Positions 35,263 to 43,858 of a stretch of 64,000 nt of DNA are shown here, one piece after another; position 1 is the first letter of the stretch; each line of letters opens with the position of its first letter. The DNA is taken from assembly GCA_964195945.1 (NCBI GenBank), contig CAXMRC010000082.1, forward strand, positions 32,188-96,187, in the 5' to 3' direction. Origin of the DNA: JAAETI01 sp964195945 (GTDB lineage: Bacteria; Actinomycetota; Acidimicrobiia; Spongiisociales; UBA5794). A program made the position numbers and the translations under genes. The notes under the pieces were generated by a model, which was not told the origin of the DNA, searched no databases, and saw nothing but the letters and a program-made list of their open reading frames with translations.

Positions 35263-36678
35263 ATGCAGAGAAGTAAGAAATTAATGCCACTCCTGGCAGT
35301 GCTATTTGCATTTGCGCTTATTGCTTCGGCCTGCGGAGGCGATGATGTCGCCGACGCGACCGCAGCACCTAGCGCAACCGAAGCACCTAGCGCAACCGAA
35401 GCACCTGCCGCAACCGAAGCACCTGCCGCGACCGAAGCACCGATGTCCACCGAACCTGTGGCAGTTTGCGAACTTGCTTACTTCACAGGCGACTTTGCGG
35501 CCTACGGGCCGTCGCTAACGGCAGACGTCGTCTTCCCGATCGAGCAGGTGATCAACCTAGATCCACCTCTCGGCCGTACCTGGGAGACCTATCACGAGGA
35601 TCTCGGAGCACCCGGCGAGGCCCAAGCAGCTCGTACTTGTCTCGAACAGCACAATGCCGAGATCATAGTGAGCATCGCACACGGGTACCGGACCTACCGC
35701 GACTTCATGATCGAGCAATGGGCCGAGAACGACTCGCCATTAGGACCAACGGTTCACGGTGGATCTATTCCCGGCAATCTCGGTGGCGCGGCCTCGGAGC
35801 CGCTGTTCCGTGCACAGGGCCTCGATGAGGGTCTGGGCATATCGGGAGTCATGTATGCCGAAGGTATTGGTGCCAACTCGATCGTCATTTTCGCCACCCA
35901 GGTTGAGGGCTTCCAGCTCGCTGCCGGAGCGGCGGAACTGGCCGCGGAGGCCATCGGGATGGACCTCCTAGCCCGCATCGATGTGCCGGCCGAGCAACCG
36001 TCATATACGGCTGAAGCGCAACGGATCGCCGACCTCGCACCGGACGCAGTCATCGTTCAGGCCGGTTCGGTTGAGTCGGCAACGCTGATCAAGGCGGCCG
36101 CCGAGGCCGGTCTTTCGCTGAATTGGATCGGTGAGACCGGCTGGATCCAGCCCGAGTTCATCGGAACGATGGGAGCCGCGACCGTCGCAACGCAAGCCAG
36201 CATCGGCTTTGCCGCATTCTCAGCCAACGAAGAGTCGCCCGCATGGGCCTTCTTCCAGCCGCTGTGGGATTCGGTCAACGAGGCAGAGTTCGGTCCGGCA
36301 GCGGACCTGTATCACTTCTCGACATACGACCTGATGATCCAGACGGCGTTAGCCGTCGAGTACGGAGGGTCGTACGGCGCAAGTGCCTGGGCACCAGCCA
36401 TGCATGCGGTTGGAGAAGCCCCTGGAGAGGTCTGCTACACCTACGCTGACTGTCTCGCACTGATCAGGGCGGGCAACGACATCGACTACGAAGGTATCAC
36501 CGGTTCGGGTGTGTACAGCGAAGGTGGCGTTAACGACGTCGCCAGGGCTTACACGCCGTTCAACAGCGACGGCTCAGTCGGCACACCGGTACTTCTCGAT
36601 GGAGACCGTGCCTTCGAGATCATCGAGCAGATCGCCGTTCAGGCCAACTGCGACGCCGACAACGTGTGCGAGTGGTAA
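35263..36678 (+). CDS. Liv-type ABC substrate-binding lipoprotein
   Basis: About 471 residues. The signal sequence ends in ALIASAC with a lipobox Cys, followed by a linker of four APSATE/APAATE repeats and then a family-6 type I binding domain (CELAYFTGDFAAYGP...). The middle IGANSIVIFATQVEGFQLAAGAAELAAEAIGMDLLARIDVPAEQPSYTAEAQRIADLAPDAVIVQ is typical of Liv binding proteins. It lies 42 bp after livF with AAAGGGAG before the ATG. A strong terminator follows. The ligand is unknown. Confidence 0.9.
   Translation: MQRSKKLMPLLAVLFAFALIASACGGDDVADATAAPSATEAPSATEAPAATEAPAATEAPMSTEPVAVCELAYFTGDFAAYGPSLTADVVFPIEQVINLDPPLGRTWETYHEDLGAPGEAQAARTCLEQHNAEIIVSIAHGYRTYRDFMIEQWAENDSPLGPTVHGGSIPGNLGGAASEPLFRAQGLDEGLGISGVMYAEGIGANSIVIFATQVEGFQLAAGAAELAAEAIGMDLLARIDVPAEQPSYTAEAQRIADLAPDAVIVQAGSVESATLIKAAAEAGLSLNWIGETGWIQPEFIGTMGAATVATQASIGFAAFSANEESPAWAFFQPLWDSVNEAEFGPAADLYHFSTYDLMIQTALAVEYGGSYGASAWAPAMHAVGEAPGEVCYTYADCLALIRAGNDIDYEGITGSGVYSEGGVNDVARAYTPFNSDGSVGTPVLLDGDRAFEIIEQIAVQANCDADNVCEW
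35365..35436 (+). repeat. 18-bp tandem repeat in the binding-protein linker
   Basis: Four in-frame 18-bp units, 35365-35382, 35383-35400, 35401-35418 and 35419-35436, differ by a few bases. They encode APSATE or APAATE and lengthen the tether between membrane anchor and binding domain. Confidence 0.9.
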
Positions 36679-36709
36679 CAGCTAGCTAGACAGACATCCT
36701 GTCGATGAG

Positions 36710-36748
36710 GACGGTGGCAGCGATTCGCTGCCACCGTCTCTCTTTTCC
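36710..36748 (+). terminator. Rho-independent terminator after the liv operon
   Basis: GACGGTGGCAGCG (36710-36722) pairs perfectly with CGCTGCCACCGTC (36726-36738) around ATT. TCTCTTTTCC follows. This ends the livHMGF-binding protein operon. Confidence 0.9.
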
Positions 36749-36821
36749 ATACTGAGGACTCATGCTGACAGCACCGAGCCACGTTGACACAACACCGACA
36801 AAACGATTACCTTCACGGCTA

Positions 36822-36835
36822 TTGGAACGTTCCAA
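36822..36835. promoter_or_regulatory. Perfect 14-bp palindrome, LacI-type operator candidate
   Basis: TTGGAACGTTCCAA is perfectly symmetric with the central CG usual in LacI-family operators. It lies 10 bp before the dehydrogenase ATG and overlaps the leader. No LacI gene is in the window. It differs from the six-site element. Confidence 0.5.
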
Positions 36836-36844
36836 GGAGATCAC

Positions 36845-37936
36845 ATGACGTCCTACCGAATCGCCCTCGTTCCCGGAGACGGCGTCGGCGCCGAAATCAC
36901 AGAAGAGGCAGTGCGGGTCCTCGACGCTGCGGCCGACATCCACGGTTTCGAGGTTGAAACCGAATTGTTCGACTGGTCCTGCGATCGGTACCTCGAAAAG
37001 GGCGAGATGATGCCCGATGACGCACTCGATACCCTCGCCGGATTCGACTCTATCTTCCTGGGTTGTATTGGTGATGCCAACAAGGTCCCCGACCACATAT
37101 CCCTGCAAATGCTGCTCAAGATCCGCAAGGGATTCGACCAGTACGTCAATCTGCGCCCCATCAAGCTCTACCCGGGTGTGTCGTCTCCCATCTCGACCGC
37201 CACCCCCGAGACCGTTGACATGTTGGTCATCCGCGAGAACACCGAGGGCGAATACTCGGGCAACGGTGGCTTCTTCAAACGGGGAACACCCGACGCTTTT
37301 GCCCTCCAGACCGGCATCTTCACCTGGAAGGGCTGCGAACGCGCCATCCGCTACGGGTTCGAACAGGCGCGGAAACGAAGCAAACTGGGCACGTCGTCGC
37401 CGGTGGGCAGGGTCACCAACTGCACCAAGTCCAATGCGCTCAACTACTCAATGGTCTTCTGGGACGAGGCGTTCGATGCGGTCGCCTCCGATTTCCCCGA
37501 CGTAGAGACAGACATGGCGTTGGTCGATGCCCTCACAATGTGGTTCGTCAAGAACCCGGACTACTTCGACGTCGTGGTCGCCTCCAATCTCTTCGGTGAC
37601 ATCATCACCGACTTGGGCGCCATGCTCCAAGGAGGTATGGGTTTTGCTGCAGGCGGAAACGTCAACCCGGAGGGCGACTACCCGTCGATGTTCGAACCAA
37701 TCCATGGCTCGGCCCCCAAGTACACCGGCAAACGCGTGGTCAATCCCGTTGCCACTATCGAAGCGGTACGGATGATGCTCGACAATCTCAACCAAACCGA
37801 AGCGGCCCACCACATCCAAGCCGCCGTAGCGGCAACGCTGAGCGCAGGCGAGACTCGCACCAAGGACATGGGCGGATCGGCGACCACCGATGAGATGGGT
37901 GTCGCGGTCGTCGCCGCGATGCGTGCCTTGGCCTGA
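36845..37936 (+). CDS. Tartrate/D-malate/isopropylmalate-type beta-decarboxylating dehydrogenase
   Basis: About 363 residues, NAD-dependent oxidative decarboxylase of a 2-hydroxy-3-carboxyl acid. The fold motifs are ALVPGDGVGAEITEEAVRVLDAAA, FDQYVNLRPIKLYPGV, VIRENTEGEYSGNGG, TKSNALNYSMVFWDE, VDALTMWFV, VASNLFGDIITDLGAMLQGGMGFAAGGNV and FEPIHGSAPKYTGK. It resembles the TtuC tartrate dehydrogenase group more than leucine-pathway LeuB, because of FDQYVNLRP and EYSGNGG, but both are possible. Start ATG with AAGGAGA upstream. It is followed by the PGK homologue 14 bp later. Confidence 0.85.
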   Translation: MTSYRIALVPGDGVGAEITEEAVRVLDAAADIHGFEVETELFDWSCDRYLEKGEMMPDDALDTLAGFDSIFLGCIGDANKVPDHISLQMLLKIRKGFDQYVNLRPIKLYPGVSSPISTATPETVDMLVIRENTEGEYSGNGGFFKRGTPDAFALQTGIFTWKGCERAIRYGFEQARKRSKLGTSSPVGRVTNCTKSNALNYSMVFWDEAFDAVASDFPDVETDMALVDALTMWFVKNPDYFDVVVASNLFGDIITDLGAMLQGGMGFAAGGNVNPEGDYPSMFEPIHGSAPKYTGKRVVNPVATIEAVRMMLDNLNQTEAAHHIQAAVAATLSAGETRTKDMGGSATTDEMGVAVVAAMRALA

Positions 37937-37950
37937 GAGACGGAGACAAC

Positions 37951-39204
37951 GTGAAGATCACATCACTAGATGATGTAGAAGTGCGCGGCCGCACGGTTCT
38001 GCTCCGACCCGACATCAACTCCCCGATCGATCGCACGACGGGCAAGATCGCAGACGAGAACCGACTCGACAAGAGCCTCCCGACGATCGCCGATCTTGCC
38101 GGCGCCGGTGCCCGCCTCGTGATCATCGCCCACCAGGGCGACACCCTCGATTACCACAATCTCGTGTCGCTGGAGGAACATGCCGGCAAACTGTCGGCCA
38201 AGCTCGGGCGTGAGGTCAAATTCATCGACGATGTTGCCGGGCCGGCGGCGCGGGAGGCAATTGGTGAATTGAAGGACGGCGAGATTCTGCTGCTCGACAA
38301 CATCCGCTTCCTCACCGAAGAAGTCTCTACGTTTGAGAACGCGGTCAAGCTGACCCCACAGGAGATGACCAAGACGTATCTCGTTCGCAATCTCGCTCCC
38401 CTTGTGGATCTGTATGTGAACGACGCGTTCGCCGCCGCGCATCGCAACGCACCGTCACTGGTTGGGTTTCAGGAAATGGTGCCAGCAGCAGGAGGCCGAC
38501 TACTCGTCGACGAGGTGAATACGCTTTCCAGCATCGCTGAAGACCCGGAGCGACCATGCCTGTTCGTTCTCGGCGGCCTCAAGATCTCTGACGCTTTTGC
38601 GATGATGGCCAAGGTGCTGCGCGACGGTACGGCCGACACCATCATCACGTCGGGGATAACCGCCAATGTGATGCTGTGGGCCAAGGGAATCAACATCGGG
38701 GCCCCGTCGAAGACCTTCATCACCGATCGCTCGCTCGACAGCTTTCTCCCCCAAGCTACCGGGTGGCTAACAGAGTTCGGAGAGCGGATCCAAGTGCCCA
38801 CGGACCTCGCAGTGGCAGCCGACGACGGGAGCAGGGTCGAGATCCAGGTTGCCAATCTGCCGACAGACCGCCTGCTCATCGACATCGGATCGGACACGAT
38901 TGCTCACTACCGAACCCTCATCCAAGAGGCGGCAACGATCTTCGTCAACGGTCCGGCAGGCGTGTATGAGTCGGCTGCGGGCGAGCCGGGGACGAGATCG
39001 CTCTGGGAAGCGGTCGCCGGATCGACAGGCAAATCGGTGATCGGGGGCGGAGATACCGTGGCCAGCGCCCGGCGCTTCATCGACCTCGACGACATCGGCT
39101 TTGTCAGCACAGGTGGAGGTGCGTTGGTTCGCTTTCTGAGCGGACAACCGTTGCCGATGCTCGAAGCGATGCAACGCGCCGCCGAACGAGAGGCTGGGAT
39201 ATGA
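37951..39204 (+). CDS. Archaeal-type phosphoglycerate kinase homologue
   Basis: About 417 residues. It carries the PGK framework: LRPDINSPIDRTTGKIADENRL (Arg19, Asp21, Asn23, Arg38), AHQGD, VNDAFAAAHRNAPSLVGF, FVLGGLKISD, FVNGPAGVYES, VIGGGDTVAS and VSTGGGALVRFLSG. The wording INSPID, the HQG loop followed by SLEEHA, and the AAGGRLL part are those of archaeal PGK rather than actinobacterial PGK. Some substrate-contact residues differ: the usual V of RVD is Pro20 and the Arg after HxG is Asp64. It may act on a substrate other than 3-phosphoglycerate. In operon with the decarboxylating dehydrogenase and a C_GCAxxG_C_C gene. Confidence 0.82.
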   Translation: MKITSLDDVEVRGRTVLLRPDINSPIDRTTGKIADENRLDKSLPTIADLAGAGARLVIIAHQGDTLDYHNLVSLEEHAGKLSAKLGREVKFIDDVAGPAAREAIGELKDGEILLLDNIRFLTEEVSTFENAVKLTPQEMTKTYLVRNLAPLVDLYVNDAFAAAHRNAPSLVGFQEMVPAAGGRLLVDEVNTLSSIAEDPERPCLFVLGGLKISDAFAMMAKVLRDGTADTIITSGITANVMLWAKGINIGAPSKTFITDRSLDSFLPQATGWLTEFGERIQVPTDLAVAADDGSRVEIQVANLPTDRLLIDIGSDTIAHYRTLIQEAATIFVNGPAGVYESAAGEPGTRSLWEAVAGSTGKSVIGGGDTVASARRFIDLDDIGFVSTGGGALVRFLSGQPLPMLEAMQRAAEREAGI

Positions 39205-39701
39205 CTGAGCCTTCCGCAACGAACCAGCCGCTCGAAATAGCCAGGGCCTTGTTCCTGCGTGATGACAACTACTACGGATGCGCCGAAACCTCGCTCGTCG
39301 CCCTGCAGACAATCTACGAATTGCCCGAATCCGCCGACTCATCGGCGGCGATGGTTCTCAACGGAGGTGTGGCATACAGCGGGGGCATCTGTGGCGCCAT
39401 CTCTGGGGCTGCGATGGCAGTCGGCCGCCTCGCCGAGGGACGAATTGCCGACCATCAGGAGGCCAAGCGAACTGCTCGGAAGATCATCCAGCAGGTGATG
39501 GTCGAGTTCGATGCAGAATTTGGTTCGCACAATTGCTCCGACCTTCTCGAGTACGACATCTCGACGCAGGAGGGCCACGATCAGTTCATCGAGAGCGGGG
39601 TCTGGCGTGACACTTGCATGAAACAGCTGGAGTTCTCGGTTGGCCGGTTAGCGGCGCTTGCGGACCCGGCGACCTGGGACAAAGTCGTCTCCTCGCTGTA
39701 G
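39201..39701 (+). CDS. C_GCAxxG_C_C family putative redox protein
   Basis: About 166 residues. It has the family core NYYGCAETSLVAL, GGVAYSGGICGAISGAAMAVG and a later Cys pair (NCSDLLEYD and DTCMKQL). The first Cys of the usual C-x-GCA motif is Tyr here. The family is thought to be redox-active or metal-binding, but its role is not established. It is coupled by ATGA to the PGK homologue. Confidence 0.8.
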   Translation: MTEPSATNQPLEIARALFLRDDNYYGCAETSLVALQTIYELPESADSSAAMVLNGGVAYSGGICGAISGAAMAVGRLAEGRIADHQEAKRTARKIIQQVMVEFDAEFGSHNCSDLLEYDISTQEGHDQFIESGVWRDTCMKQLEFSVGRLAALADPATWDKVVSSL

Positions 39702-39792
39702 GCGGCGACCGCGGCGAAACCGCAATCAGGACAAGGACAAATGGGAAATCGGACACAGGTTGACCGGACTCCCCACAACCAACTATCCTGAA

Positions 39793-39811
39793 TATTCGAT
39801 AATCGATGATC
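39793..39811. promoter_or_regulatory. Operator (site C of the six-site regulon)
   Basis: TATTCGATAATCGATGATC contains the shared core GATAATCGATGAT. It is about 38 bp before the cupin start and fits the promoter of the cupin/transketolase operon. Confidence 0.75.
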
Positions 39812-39848
39812 CGACGGTTCAAGCCGGCGGAGGGCTAGGGAGGCACCA

Positions 39849-40217
39849 GTGGAACTCAAGGCCGTGAAGAAAGAGGAAGCCCGGGTGTTCAACCTGCCGG
39901 GCCGCGTTTGGTTGCACTACATCGGACCCGAGATCAACGGCGCCAAGAACATCACCGTTGGCTACTCCGAATTTCCGGGCGGGTCGGCCCCCGAGGGGCA
40001 TGTCCATCCGACGCAAGAAGAAGTCATCTACATCATTTCAGGTGAAGGCGAACTGGTCACCCCGGAAGGCACCGCGGTGCTCGAGCCGGGAACCGTTGTC
40101 TACATCCCGGTCGGTCTCCACCATCAGACCGTTGCCCACGGCACCGAGCCGCTGGCAATGGTCACCTCGTTCTCTCCCCCGGTTGTTCCGGGCTCATACG
40201 AAGAGGACGACGAGTAA
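39849..40217 (+). CDS. Cupin-domain protein heading the transketolase operon
   Basis: About 122 residues. Cupin motif 1 is GHVHPTQEEVIYIISGEGEL and motif 2 includes PVGLHHQTVAHG, so His and Glu metal ligands are present. It starts with GTG after GGGAGG. Such small cupins often act as isomerases or dioxygenases, or bind sugars. It is followed by the split transketolase at 24 bp. Confidence 0.82.
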   Translation: MELKAVKKEEARVFNLPGRVWLHYIGPEINGAKNITVGYSEFPGGSAPEGHVHPTQEEVIYIISGEGELVTPEGTAVLEPGTVVYIPVGLHHQTVAHGTEPLAMVTSFSPPVVPGSYEEDDE

Positions 40218-40241
40218 GAATCCCCAAGGAGGACAGCCTTC

Positions 40242-41114
40242 ATGACCCAAGCAACGAAGACATACACCCCGGAGGACATGGCGGAGTACGCCCGTCAGGC
40301 CAGGGTTCGCATTCTGGAGGCAGTCAAGCACGCGGGCGGAGGCCACGTTGGCGGACCGTTCTCGGCGTCGGACATGCTGGCTGCGCTCTATTTCGGCGTC
40401 ATGAACATCGATCCCGACCGGCCCGATTGGCCGGAACGCGACCGGTTCGTCCTCTCCAAGGGACACAGTTCGATCGCTCTCTACACCATGCTCGCCCTGC
40501 GGGGTTACTTCCCCGTCCCAGAACTGCTCACCTTCGACTCAGTTGATTCGAGACTCCAGGGCCACCCCGACCAGACGATCACCCCTGGCGTCGATATGTC
40601 CTCGGGCTCGCTGGGATTGGGATTCGCCGGCGCACTCGGGATTGCGCTGGGAGCCAAGGCCGACGGCCGCGACTTCACGACATACGTCATCGTTGGTGAC
40701 GGCGAATGCAACGAAGGCATCATCTGGGAAGGCGCTCACGTCGCCGCCAGGTACAAACTGGACAACATCATCGCCATCATCGACCACAACAAGCTTCAAC
40801 AAACCGGCTGGACCGGTGCCTCATACGAAGAGCGCATCTCGCCGTACCTCGGCAATCAGTTGGCAGATCGCTGGCGTGCGTTCGACTGGCATGTCATCGA
40901 GGTCGACGGTCACGATATCCCCGCCTTCCTGGAAGCGGCCGAAGCCGCCAAGCAGGTCGAAGGCAAGCCGGTCGCCATCGTCGCTCACACGATCAAGGGC
41001 AAGGGTGTCTCTTTCATGGAGGGCGACTACCTGTGGCACAGCAAGGTGCCCAATGACGAGCAGTTTGCGCAGGCAATGGAAGAGCTTGGCGAGACTGAAG
41101 GAGGTGTGGCATGA
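40242..41114 (+). CDS. Transketolase-like enzyme, N-terminal (ThDP) subunit
   Basis: About 290 residues. ThDP-binding GDGECNEGIIWEGAHVAARYKLDNIIAIIDHNKLQQ and the GHVGGPFSASDMLAALYF, GHSSIALY and GHPDQTITPGVDMSSGSLGLGFAGALGIALGAK segments are present. It needs the next gene for activity. Split transketolases work in deoxy-sugar, apiose-like and sulfosugar pathways as well as in central metabolism. It is coupled by ATGA. Confidence 0.93.
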   Translation: MTQATKTYTPEDMAEYARQARVRILEAVKHAGGGHVGGPFSASDMLAALYFGVMNIDPDRPDWPERDRFVLSKGHSSIALYTMLALRGYFPVPELLTFDSVDSRLQGHPDQTITPGVDMSSGSLGLGFAGALGIALGAKADGRDFTTYVIVGDGECNEGIIWEGAHVAARYKLDNIIAIIDHNKLQQTGWTGASYEERISPYLGNQLADRWRAFDWHVIEVDGHDIPAFLEAAEAAKQVEGKPVAIVAHTIKGKGVSFMEGDYLWHSKVPNDEQFAQAMEELGETEGGVA

Positions 41115-42064
41115 CCGCGTTGACAATGGGCAAGCCACTCCGCGTTGCAATGGGCGAGACGATCACTGAGCTTGCCAAGACAAACGACCGCATCGTCGTT
41201 CTCGACGGTGACACCGCAGGGTCAACGCGTGTTGACATCTTCCAGAAGGCCTATCCGGAGCGATTCTTCCAGACCGGCATCGCCGAGATGAACATGCTCG
41301 GCATGGCGGCAGGGATGGCTACGGTCAACGGATTGATCCCCATCGTCAGTACCTTCTCCGCCTTTATTGCTTCGCGGGCACACGACTCGATTCGTGTTCT
41401 CATCGCACAGCCCAAAGCGAACGTGAAGCTGATGAGCGGCTACGCCGGCCTTCTTGCGGGCATGACCGGCAAGACCCACCTTCTGTTCGATGACATCTCG
41501 ATCATGCGGGCGATGGCCAATATGGTCGTGGTCGCACCGGCCGACGAGGTTGAGACCCGATCGGCCCTCAAAGCAATCATCGAATACGACGGGCCCGTGT
41601 ACTTCCGGCTCAACCGGGGAGACACTCCCATCATCTTTGATGACGACTACGAGTTTGAGATCGGCAAGGCCGTCACCCTTCGCGAGGGAACCGACGTGAC
41701 GGTCTTCGCCACCGGTAATCACACCTCGCGGGCATACGAGGCAGCTGAGCTGTTGGTCACCGATGGCATCGATGTGCATCTCGTCCATGTCCCGACAATC
41801 AAGCCAATCGACGTTGCCGCCGTAGTCGCCGCAGCCAAGAAAACGGGCCTGGTCCTAACCACCGAAGAAGGGACCATCATCGGTGGCCTCGGCGGTGCAG
41901 TTGCGGAGACTCTTTCGGAGTTCGCACCGGTTCCTGTCAAGCGACATGGTCTCCAGGACGTATTTGGAGAATCCGGCCCCGATGGTGCCCTGCTCGAGAA
42001 ATACGGCCTTTCGGCGACGCACATCGCAACCGCCGTGAAAGACCTGATTTCAGCCAATAAGTGA
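41111..42064 (+). CDS. Transketolase-like enzyme, C-terminal (pyrimidine/transketolase) subunit
   Basis: About 317 residues. It has the pyrimidine-binding domain (IVVLDGDTAGSTRVDIFQKAYPERFFQTGIAEMNMLGMAAGMATVNGLIPIVSTFSAFIASRAHDSIRV) with the catalytic Glu in GIAEMNM, and a C-terminal transketolase domain (VTVFATGNHTSRAYEAAELL). It forms a heteromer with the preceding subunit. Confidence 0.93.
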   Translation: MTALTMGKPLRVAMGETITELAKTNDRIVVLDGDTAGSTRVDIFQKAYPERFFQTGIAEMNMLGMAAGMATVNGLIPIVSTFSAFIASRAHDSIRVLIAQPKANVKLMSGYAGLLAGMTGKTHLLFDDISIMRAMANMVVVAPADEVETRSALKAIIEYDGPVYFRLNRGDTPIIFDDDYEFEIGKAVTLREGTDVTVFATGNHTSRAYEAAELLVTDGIDVHLVHVPTIKPIDVAAVVAAAKKTGLVLTTEEGTIIGGLGGAVAETLSEFAPVPVKRHGLQDVFGESGPDGALLEKYGLSATHIATAVKDLISANK

Positions 42065-42102
42065 ACCACGGCTGTGACCCAGCTGGATAGGAGTGCGAAC
42101 AG

Positions 42103-42888
42103 ATGAGCGTTACCGACATGTTCAGGTTGGATGGAAAGGTCGCCTTCATACCTGGTGGAAGCGGCGCCATCGGATCGGCCCTGGCCATCGGGCTGTGTGA
42201 GGCAGGAGCCCAGGTCGCCGTCGTCGATCGAGATGGCGATGGGCTGGCACGAACCTGCAGCACAATGCGTGCCGCTGGCAAGGAGCCGCTTGCCATCGCC
42301 GCTGACCTGACCAGTCGCGAGGACTCCGACCGCGCCGTCGCCGAGACCGTCGACAAGTTCGGCCGGCTCGACATCATCGTCAACGCAGTCGGCGGTGGAG
42401 CCGGCAAGGTGCTATTTGAGGCTCAAGACTATCCGGCCGAAGAATGGGACTGGATCATGGGTATCAACCTCACGGCCACCGTCCTTCCGACGCAAGCAGC
42501 CGTCAAGGCGATGATCACGGGCGGCGCAGGCGGCAGAGTGATCAATATCTCCTCGGTTCGGGCCAACCTGGGCATCAACGCCGGCTATTCGGCGTATGTG
42601 GCTGCAAAGGGCGCCGTCAGCTCGCTTACGCGGCAGTGGGCCACGGAGTGGGCCAAGTACGGCATCAACGTCAACGCCATTGCGCCGACGTTTGTCGATA
42701 CCCCACAGGTGGCGATGCTGCTTGACGATCCCGACTTCAAGGCAGGCGTTGAAGCGCGCATCCCGCTCCATCGGATCGGTCAGACCGATGATCTGGTGGG
42801 ACCGGTCATCATGTTTGCGTCCGATGCCTCGGCCTTTGTCACCGGCCAGATTCTCGGCATCGACGGCGGGCTAACTGCCACCCAGTAG
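42103..42888 (+). CDS. Short-chain dehydrogenase/reductase
   Basis: About 261 residues. Cofactor motif GGSGAIGSALAIGL, NAVGGG, catalytic Ser in NISSVRANLGINAGYSAYVAAKGAV with Tyr-x3-Lys, and the closing GQILGIDGGLTATQ. Probably oxidises a sugar acid or polyol before or after the transketolase step. It is preceded by GGATAGGAG-like leader. Confidence 0.92.
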   Translation: MSVTDMFRLDGKVAFIPGGSGAIGSALAIGLCEAGAQVAVVDRDGDGLARTCSTMRAAGKEPLAIAADLTSREDSDRAVAETVDKFGRLDIIVNAVGGGAGKVLFEAQDYPAEEWDWIMGINLTATVLPTQAAVKAMITGGAGGRVINISSVRANLGINAGYSAYVAAKGAVSSLTRQWATEWAKYGINVNAIAPTFVDTPQVAMLLDDPDFKAGVEARIPLHRIGQTDDLVGPVIMFASDASAFVTGQILGIDGGLTATQ

Positions 42889-42911
42889 ACCTTTCAACAA
42901 CAGGAGCACCG

Positions 42912-43766
42912 ATGGAGAACGTCACTAGCAACATCTTCACTGAAACCAAGGTCCGCGGCTGCAATCCCAGCTTTGTGACGACATCAGATGGGGTCGTCGT
43001 CATTGACACGCCCCAGTTGCCGACCCGAGCCGTACAGATGCGCAAGGATGCAGAACAGCACGGTCCCATCCGCTACATCATCAACACCGAGCATCACGTC
43101 GACCACATCTTCGGCAACTACTACTTCAAGGGTGCCGGCGCTGTCGTGCACCATCAAGGTGTTTACGACAACTTCATGGTGGTTGGGCCCGAACTGGATC
43201 CCTTTGCCTACGCAAAAGAGGCGCTGCCGACAGACGACCCCGAAGGTGAGGCAATCTTCCCGGATCGTGACGAGTACTACGCAGACCCGAACAAGGGCCA
43301 GATTGTCTTCACAGGAGATCTCACCCTGCGGGTTGGCGGCCACACCTTTGAACTTATTCACACTCCAGGTCACACGCCTGGACAGGTTGCGGTCCATGTC
43401 CCCGAAGAGCGAACGGTCTTCACTGGGGACACCATCTTCAGCGATTGCCAAACCTGGTTGATGGCGTCAAACGTCGACGAGTGGCTGATCGCACTGGACA
43501 TCATCAACGAGCTTGATGTTGACCATGTTGTGCCCGGCCACGGTCCGGTAACCACGAAGAAGTATCTCGCTACGCAGCGTGCAATGCTGATGGAATGGAA
43601 GACCGCGGTAGCCGTAGCCGTCGCCAAGGGCTGGTCACGAGAGGAAACTATCGAGCGGGTCCACTTCAAGGACCGCTATCCGGTCGATATCGGCCAGGAG
43701 TACATGATGGACTACATCAACTCCTACAACGCCGGATCTTTGTACGACAAGCTCACCACCACGTAG
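42912..43766 (+). CDS. Metallo-beta-lactamase-fold hydrolase
   Basis: About 284 residues. Metal ligands are in TEHHVDHIFGNYYF (HxHxDH-like), HTPGHTPGQ, FTGDTIFSD and VPGHGPV. MBL-fold proteins include lactonases, glyoxalases and thioesterases. It fits a lactone- or thioester-hydrolysing step of this operon. A stem-loop follows its stop. Confidence 0.88.
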   Translation: MENVTSNIFTETKVRGCNPSFVTTSDGVVVIDTPQLPTRAVQMRKDAEQHGPIRYIINTEHHVDHIFGNYYFKGAGAVVHHQGVYDNFMVVGPELDPFAYAKEALPTDDPEGEAIFPDRDEYYADPNKGQIVFTGDLTLRVGGHTFELIHTPGHTPGQVAVHVPEERTVFTGDTIFSDCQTWLMASNVDEWLIALDIINELDVDHVVPGHGPVTTKKYLATQRAMLMEWKTAVAVAVAKGWSREETIERVHFKDRYPVDIGQEYMMDYINSYNAGSLYDKLTTT

Positions 43767-43774
43767 GTCAGAGA

Positions 43775-43812
43775 GCGTGTCCGGGAGTCGTCCCCCCTGC
43801 TCCCGGGCACGC
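43775..43812 (+). terminator. Stem-loop terminator candidate
   Basis: GCGTGTCCGGGAG (43775-43787) and CTCCCGGGCACGC (43800-43812) form a 13-bp stem with one G-T wobble around a 12-nt loop. It lies 8 bp after the MBL gene. No T-run follows. Confidence 0.6.
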
Positions 43813-43858
43813 GATCTGTGAGATGCCAACTGATCCGAATGCGTAGGTAAGCCATCCG

